NCBI RefSeq assembly: GCF_000224145.3
Contig: NC_020172.2
Coordinates: 1,945,962 to 2,009,961, forward strand
Direction of reading: 5' to 3'
Length of the DNA stretch: 64,000 nt
Origin: Ciona intestinalis
Lineage: Eukaryota > Chordata > Ascidiacea > Phlebobranchia > Cionidae
In this document: positions 58,589 to 64,000 of the stretch, piece by piece
Layout of the letters: every line of letters starts with the position of its first letter
Numbering within the stretch: the first letter of the stretch is position 1
The notes under the pieces: model-generated
What the model saw: the letters and a program-made list of their open reading frames with translations, nothing else
What the model was told of the DNA's origin: nothing
Databases searched by the model: none
Position numbers and translations under genes: made by a program

Positions 58589-58771
58589 TCATTGAAAATA
58601 ACATTTTAATTCATTTCCAGAGTCACATATAATCTTTTGTACATATAATCAGTATACTCTTGTGGCCATGTATTTCTCATTGTATCATGTTGCATGGCGT
58701 TTAATAGCTTGGTGACTTCCTTTACTTTATGTAACTCCCTAACCATTTGGACTTATTAAATAACAGATTTC

Positions 58772-58777
58772 AAATAA
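58772..58777 (+). terminator. Perilipin poly(A) signal
   Basis: AATAAA about 185 nt after the stop codon at 58586-58588. It is the first clean signal. Confidence 0.65.
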
Positions 58778-58912
58778 AAAGATGTGTCTAATATTATTCG
58801 CAAGAATATCTATTCACTATATACCAAAGCAGAAGAAGCAACATATGCTCGTCAAAGTCTCTGCATCAGATATTTTAGTTTTTTTTATAGATATTTTTGT
58901 CTGTGGGAAATT

Positions 58913-59020
58913 AAAGTTTGCCATGAATTAAACAAAAGTTAAAACACATTTTGCAACAACACATGAAAAGTTTGCCATGAATTAAACAAAAGTTAAAACA
59001 CATTTTGCAACAACACATGA
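58913..59020 (+). repeat. Perfect tandem duplication of 54 bp
   Basis: The unit beginning AAAGTTTGCCATGAATTAAA is repeated twice with no difference seen (58913-58966, 58967-59020). It lies between the converging perilipin gene and the minus-strand gene at 59146. It is either very recent or an assembly slip. Confidence 0.85.
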
Positions 59021-59145
59021 AATAAACCATCAAATAAATATGTTTTTCAACCTGCCTTTAAGTTGCGAGCAAATCATTCCATTTTTGTATTCAAACAATT
59101 AAATAAACTTGGCATAAAACATTAGACTACGGCTTTTACATGTTC

Positions 59146-60762
59146 TTAAAGTCTGTTTCGTTTTGAAATTGAAAAGATCTTTTTCCCCTTAAGGCATATG
59201 AAGGAGATAAAATATGACAACCAACCAACGATTGGCATAACTACTACCAATAAAAGACATAAGTCTATACAGAATTTTTCAACCAGATCAAGTCCATTTC
59301 CATCTAGACAATTGGCACCTCGCATGCACAGGTAAATAACAATTGCCATCGAATATACAGCACAGAATATACAGAGGAACGATCGTATCAGGATACCAAT
59401 GTTTGCATGGGATTTCGTGGTCGGTTCTTGTACTTTGGATTGCTGGGAAGCAAAAGACAGCATATCTGACAACGAATCGTCGTCTTCTGCTTTCCATGGT
59501 TTCTTCGGTGGATAGACTCGATGTGTAAGAACGTGTGGACGCTTTCGTTTGGATAAGTTGCTTAAACGACTCCTTATAGACCTTGGTCTGAGATAAAAAG
59601 ATGATCTGTTACTGAGACAATGCTGTTCCGGGATATCGTCGAACAGTTGGTCAAGATTATCCTTGCTTGATTCAGATGACCTTGAATTGCTGGGAACTGT
59701 TGGAGTTGGAATATTGCTTTGTATGCAGTATTGACTGTTGTTTTGGATTGGAGCATTTTGATTCAATTTATTCTCTTCATTTTCCAGTACAAGTGAAGAA
59801 CCAATGGGGAACTGCGAAGATAAACTAGTTCCTGGTCTATTGTAAGAATATTGATGCGAACTTGAACTGCCCAAGTTAACATTGGAGTTTGAAAAACGAC
59901 TGAAGTGTGGATTTCCACCATAGACATTTTGGTTTGTTTTAACAACATCCTCACGGGCAGTACTACTATGTTTCCACGAACCGTGAGCTGAGGGTGTAGG
60001 AAGATAGTTTGCTTTGATGGTGAAGACTCCAGGACGAGATGAAGATTGATTTTTTGACCTTGACTGTTTGTTGAGAATTCTTTGTATGTTTGAACCAGCA
60101 GCTGAAGGAGCTTGGTAGTGTTGATCTCTACCTACTTGTACATGTTCTTCTGTATTGCTTATGTTTGATGATTCATTTAACAAATCTTGTCTTGATCGTA
60201 CCCTGAATGGAACGTTTGGTTTTCTAGATGCCGATAGATTCATTTGTTGCACGTTGTAAGTAAAGTCTTCTTCCCCTTCTACCACCCAACTTAAGTCTGG
60301 TTCATTTTGTCTTGCTTCTAACACTTCCACATTTACCTCTTTGAGTGTGGAAGCTGATGAGCCCGGTGTATTATTAATATCTGCTTGAACAGATTTTGAT
60401 GCAAGGTGTAAAGGGTAAGATATGACGGTGCTTTCAGATTCCTTTTCTTTCATTCCTTTTCTACTACCCTGTTCTAGACTTTGATACATATCTAAACAAG
60501 CTAAAGCTTCTATTGCTTTCTGTCTGCTTCTCGATTCAGCTATCTCTTTATAATAATAATCTGCATTAAAACTGGGTAAGCTTCCACTGACAGTTGACCT
60601 TCTTTCTAAGTTCTCATCTACTTTACTGTCTTCAGACCTCTTAAACATACTTGGAATAAATGCCTGTAAGATTCGCCCAAGCACAGACCTAACATCTTGC
60701 TCTTTCGCTTCCACTTTGCTGTGATGTGGTAATGGTTCGTTTAACAGCTGATGGCTGATTTT
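59146..60762 (-). CDS. Unrecognised Ser/Asn-rich protein with two C-terminal membrane segments (5' end in gap)
   Basis: A single open exon of more than 530 codons runs leftward to a stop at 59146-59148. It stays open to the edge of the N run at 60763, so the N-terminus is missing. Most of the protein is polar and low in complexity, rich in Ser, Asn and Gln (for example SNSNVNLGSSSSHQYSYN). One charged block is near KEKESESTVISYP and a basic one near RSIRSRLSNLSKRKRP. The last 90 residues carry two hydrophobic segments (IRSFLCIFCAVYSMAIVIYL and CLLLVVVMPIVGWLSYFISF) separated by a short Cys/Asp-containing loop. The end is basic (KKIFSISKRNRL). This suggests a membrane hairpin with a long cytoplasmic N-terminus. 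I do not recognise the family. Whether it belongs to the same gene as the module array across the gap cannot be told. Confidence 0.65.
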   Translation of the reverse strand, partial: KISHQLLNEPLPHHSKVEAKEQDVRSVLGRILQAFIPSMFKRSEDSKVDENLERRSTVSGSLPSFNADYYYKEIAESRSRQKAIEALACLDMYQSLEQGSRKGMKEKESESTVISYPLHLASKSVQADINNTPGSSASTLKEVNVEVLEARQNEPDLSWVVEGEEDFTYNVQQMNLSASRKPNVPFRVRSRQDLLNESSNISNTEEHVQVGRDQHYQAPSAAGSNIQRILNKQSRSKNQSSSRPGVFTIKANYLPTPSAHGSWKHSSTAREDVVKTNQNVYGGNPHFSRFSNSNVNLGSSSSHQYSYNRPGTSLSSQFPIGSSLVLENEENKLNQNAPIQNNSQYCIQSNIPTPTVPSNSRSSESSKDNLDQLFDDIPEQHCLSNRSSFYLRPRSIRSRLSNLSKRKRPHVLTHRVYPPKKPWKAEDDDSLSDMLSFASQQSKVQEPTTKSHANIGILIRSFLCIFCAVYSMAIVIYLCMRGANCLDGNGLDLVEKFCIDLCLLLVVVMPIVGWLSYFISFICLKGKKIFSISKRNRL

Positions 60763-61262
60763 NNNNNNNNNNNNNNNNNNNNNNNNNNNNNNNNNNNNNN
60801 NNNNNNNNNNNNNNNNNNNNNNNNNNNNNNNNNNNNNNNNNNNNNNNNNNNNNNNNNNNNNNNNNNNNNNNNNNNNNNNNNNNNNNNNNNNNNNNNNNNN
60901 NNNNNNNNNNNNNNNNNNNNNNNNNNNNNNNNNNNNNNNNNNNNNNNNNNNNNNNNNNNNNNNNNNNNNNNNNNNNNNNNNNNNNNNNNNNNNNNNNNNN
61001 NNNNNNNNNNNNNNNNNNNNNNNNNNNNNNNNNNNNNNNNNNNNNNNNNNNNNNNNNNNNNNNNNNNNNNNNNNNNNNNNNNNNNNNNNNNNNNNNNNNN
61101 NNNNNNNNNNNNNNNNNNNNNNNNNNNNNNNNNNNNNNNNNNNNNNNNNNNNNNNNNNNNNNNNNNNNNNNNNNNNNNNNNNNNNNNNNNNNNNNNNNNN
61201 NNNNNNNNNNNNNNNNNNNNNNNNNNNNNNNNNNNNNNNNNNNNNNNNNNNNNNNNNNNNNN
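60763..61262. other. Assembly gap, 500 N
   Basis: Exactly 500 undetermined bases. It interrupts the 5' part of the gene at 59146-60762 and the 3' part of the repeat array at 61290-62353. Confidence 0.95.
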
Positions 61263-61289
61263 CAATGATTATTCCAAAATTAAACTCAC

Positions 61290-62353
61290 GTCAAATTTGA
61301 GTTTTTCATGGATTCACAATCAGGAATGTGAGGTTGTTGGGAAATCTATAACCTTTGTGCTCACAACCCACATCGTCCCAGATTGCGATGAGACAATCAA
61401 TGGAGTGAGGTCCGTGATATGAATCACAATTCTCAAGATAAACTGAAATAAAATGCGGCGATGTAACAACAAGTCAATAAAAAACACAAATTCAAGAACT
61501 ACAAACCAACTCCATAACATTCTAATCCTTTATCTTTGTTACCACCATCAGCATGCATTCGAATTGTTTCAAAGGTAATAAAAATCTCACTGTGATTAAA
61601 ACATTACTTATAGAAGCTGTAAGAAATATAAACAAGCAATGTTTACATACTCAACATTAAGCAAATCCAGGGCCTCTGTTTCATTTTTTACCAATTTAAC
61701 TGGAGCTTTTGTTCCTTCAGTTAAACAACCTTTTGATTTCCAAATAGTGGTAAAGCATTCCACACTGTGTGGTCCTTCATACGAGTCACAATGTTCAGGA
61801 AATACTAAAAATGCAAACCAAAATTGTTTATTAACATAAATGTTACAAATCGCACAGAAGTAATTTAAACAATATTTGTATTTACTAAAACAGCAAAAGA
61901 CATTTCACTCACCTAAGCCATAACAATTCAATTGATGATCATCATTTCCATCATCAGCTGCTGATTTTACACCTTCTATGTTTTTTATTATTGCTCTGTG
62001 TAGGAACATATTTTATTAAATGTTCAAGAATATTTTAAAATTAAACATACGTCAAATTTGAGTTTTTCATGGATTCACAATCAGGAATTGTGAGGTTGTT
62101 GGGAAATCTATAACCTTTGTGCTCACAACCCACATCGTCCCAGATTGCGATGAGACAATCAATGGAGTGAGGTCCGTGATATGAATCACAATTCTCAGGA
62201 TAAACTGAAATAAAATGTAATGATTTGAAAAAATTGAACTAAATAAAACATAAATTAAACAAACACAAACCAATTCCATAACATTCCAAGCCCCTATCTT
62301 TGTCACCACCATCAGCTTCTATTTGAACTAATTCCAAATTGTCCAAAACCTCT
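61290..62353 (-). CDS. Tandem array of a 79-residue Cys-containing module (partial gene)
   Basis: Six minus-strand exons alternate in size: 62353-62271 (83 nt), 62204-62051 (154), 61995-61913 (83), 61804-61651 (154), 61589-61507 (83), 61442-61290 (153). Each 83+154 pair is 237 nt, or 79 codons. Phases are constant (short exon 2/1, long exon 1/2), so units can be added or lost without a frameshift. The short exon ends ADGGxxDxGLxCYG. The long exon encodes NCDSYHGPHSIDCLIAIW followed by GC and a variable tail with N-x-T sites. This gives four or five cysteines per module, as in a secreted disulphide domain. Neither end of the gene is visible: the 5' end lies beyond 62353 and the 3' end is in the gap. 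The last long exon has lost one base. I cannot name the domain. Confidence 0.7.
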
Positions 62354-64000
62354 CTGTGGTGGAAACAAAGAACAATTATTGAGCATGTAAGTAGTCATCT
62401 AGATCCCTTTTTGTCAAACAGTTGTTCTTGTTGTTGTTGCCTTTTTAGGCTACTTTTTTCTGCACTGATCTTAATTCTAAAATCTAGCATTTATTCTTTA
62501 ATCTCTTGATTGAAATCCAATCATAAATAAATTTATAAATTTTGGAATAAATTTTTTTAAATTAAAACGTGCATAATTAGTCTTTTTTGTGGTCAATGCC
62601 TTGAAATCGGGACATCTTCTACAGGCCAACACCAGTTTCGCTTGCAATTTTGAGAACTGGTATTGCACTGTTTATGTTTTCATTTGTTTTGGTTAGAAAA
62701 TCGACCACACTCTACACCACAGTCTGGATGTTACATTGTCACGGTTAGTTGGTACTTGCTTTCACACAAACAAATTCAGGTAATGCTAACAGGGGGGAGT
62801 TCTGCCATAACCAGTTAACATTATGAAATAAGGTATACTACTCAACATTGTAGAGATAGAATACTTAACTGCAGATTATTCAATGACCATTAATCACAGT
62901 GTTTATAACGGTAAGCATTAATTTCCTGCAAGTTCCTAAATAAAGTCCATTTAATAGAATGATAAACTGATGTTTACATATTTTCACTTGTAGCAGCACT
63001 AATTTTGGTTACCTACATAGGTTAATGCTGTTATTAAGTTATTAACATAGTTTACATGAAGACTGACATGCACCAATATTTATTATTAATTTGTACATTG
63101 TAAGTCATATTGTGTTCTGTATATAATCTATTATGCAGAGCAAATTCATAGAAGAGTAAAGAGATGGCTTTCTATGCATAGCAACAAGGAATCAAACATG
63201 GGTTAGTTATTTCTACAGTCAACTAAATCAGCATAGTACCCCATCATGTTTATGTACAACTATTCATAGGTATCCAGTTAGGCGTTCCAGGGTGCCTTAT
63301 CACCATGACTATGAAAACAAGTTTGAGGTAACAGGTTTTGACACCCAAATTTTACAGGTCACTACAACTTCTAACATTCTAATAAGTGTCTACAAAACAA
63401 TCAGCTGCAAAGTATACTCTATTCATACTATTCAATGAGGTTTATTTATGTTTTAAGCTGTGATTGTAAATGAGTTTTAATCACGTCACCGCAGAGTTTA
63501 TTAAAATGTGAATCCTAAGGCAATCTTAAATCACTGTTTTGTGCGTTAGTAGAGTTGTTGGGTATTACCATTCAATAATGAGGTTGTATCTGTTAAATTA
63601 TTTAATACATTGTTATCATACAATAACAATATGTTTTACTCTTTGTTATATAGAAATGAGTTTCATAGTGAAATATTGAATGTAAATAATGTTTTGCATC
63701 TTTAAGCTGAGCCAGGTCACCTGGATAAACATAATGTTGCCTTGTAAGCCCAGTTTCGAAATTTAAGAGAAATATTGTCACCTTAGTACTGCTGAATTGA
63801 CATCTATGCCAACTTTTATAAATGTAGACGAAAGAGATATAATGCATAGAACTGTATTTCACATACTTCTCCTTTAATTTTTATAGTATTTAAAACACTA
63901 ATGAATGTGTGCAGTTAGGTAATAAATGTATAATATGTTAATATACATAAACATTTTATGTATCCTTTATCAAACTTGTTTTTTTTTCATTCAAATCCAT
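62354..64000. other. Region upstream of the module array, no gene supported
   Basis: AT-rich sequence without further copies of the 79-residue module and without a recognisable signal-peptide exon. The start of the minus-strand array gene may be here or beyond the window. Confidence 0.35.

Noticed and set aside
60741..61422. Long open frames spanning the 500-N gap on both strands
   Set aside because: They are open only because N bases cannot form stop codons; the flanking few residues carry no signal.
1..64000. CRISPR arrays, bacterial operons, ribosome binding sites, rRNA and true tRNA genes
   Set aside because: The window is spliced animal DNA. Repeats are TIR elements, SINEs and microsatellites without CRISPR spacing, and the only tRNA-like sequences are SINE heads with polyadenylation-like CATT tails.

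Overview
This is AT-rich animal nuclear DNA with short spliced exons, small GT-AG introns, many short transposons and two runs of N. The genes point to an ascidian tunicate, most likely Ciona: a single T-box gene of the Tbx1/10 type, a perilipin, a cyclin A, an EFCAB9-type sperm protein, and a very abundant short inverted-repeat element in introns and spacers. The genus is inferred from the overall pattern; no search was run.

Layout, left to right. (1) 840-1629, plus: three-exon EFCAB9-like EF-hand protein. (2) 2562-15266, minus: a 29-exon gene that I read as one protein of about 1,287 residues with two complete DBH/MOXD1-like modules (DOMON plus copper monooxygenase) joined by one fused linker exon. 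Its introns hold two tRNA-derived SINEs, a 1,324-bp non-autonomous hAT element with a perfect 8-bp target duplication, and several MITEs. (3) 15.3-23.27 kb: gene-poor, with an unplaced 134-codon membrane-protein-like ORF and a 1.5-kb near-identical duplication on both sides of a 50-N gap, probably two haplotypes laid end to end. (4) 23276-25555, plus: cyclin A, with a CDE/CHR-like element just before its start codon. (5) 25.6-33.16 kb: non-coding. (6) 33161-44097, plus: Tbx1/10 in seven exons with a poly(A) signal. (7) 45737-52692, minus: a 24-exon type II membrane glycoprotein whose ectodomain is built from exon-encoded coiled-coil repeats of about 28 residues, many ending exactly on an N-x-T sequon. 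(8) 54608-58588, plus: perilipin, with a TATA promoter and poly(A) signal. (9) 59146-60762, minus: the 3' part of an unrecognised Ser/Asn-rich protein with two C-terminal membrane segments, cut by a 500-N gap. (10) 61290-62353, minus: a strictly alternating 83-nt/154-nt exon array encoding a 79-residue cysteine-containing module, cut by the same gap.

The genes do not form a pathway. The most unusual items are the double-module monooxygenase (with a gene-conversion-like tract over exons 2-4 of both modules), the sequon-capped coiled-coil exon array and the 79-residue two-exon module array. Two single-base frameshifts and the 1.5-kb duplication suggest draft-assembly errors or haplotype mixing. 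Exon boundaries were read by eye from splice consensus and reading phase; individual coordinates may be off by one or two bases.
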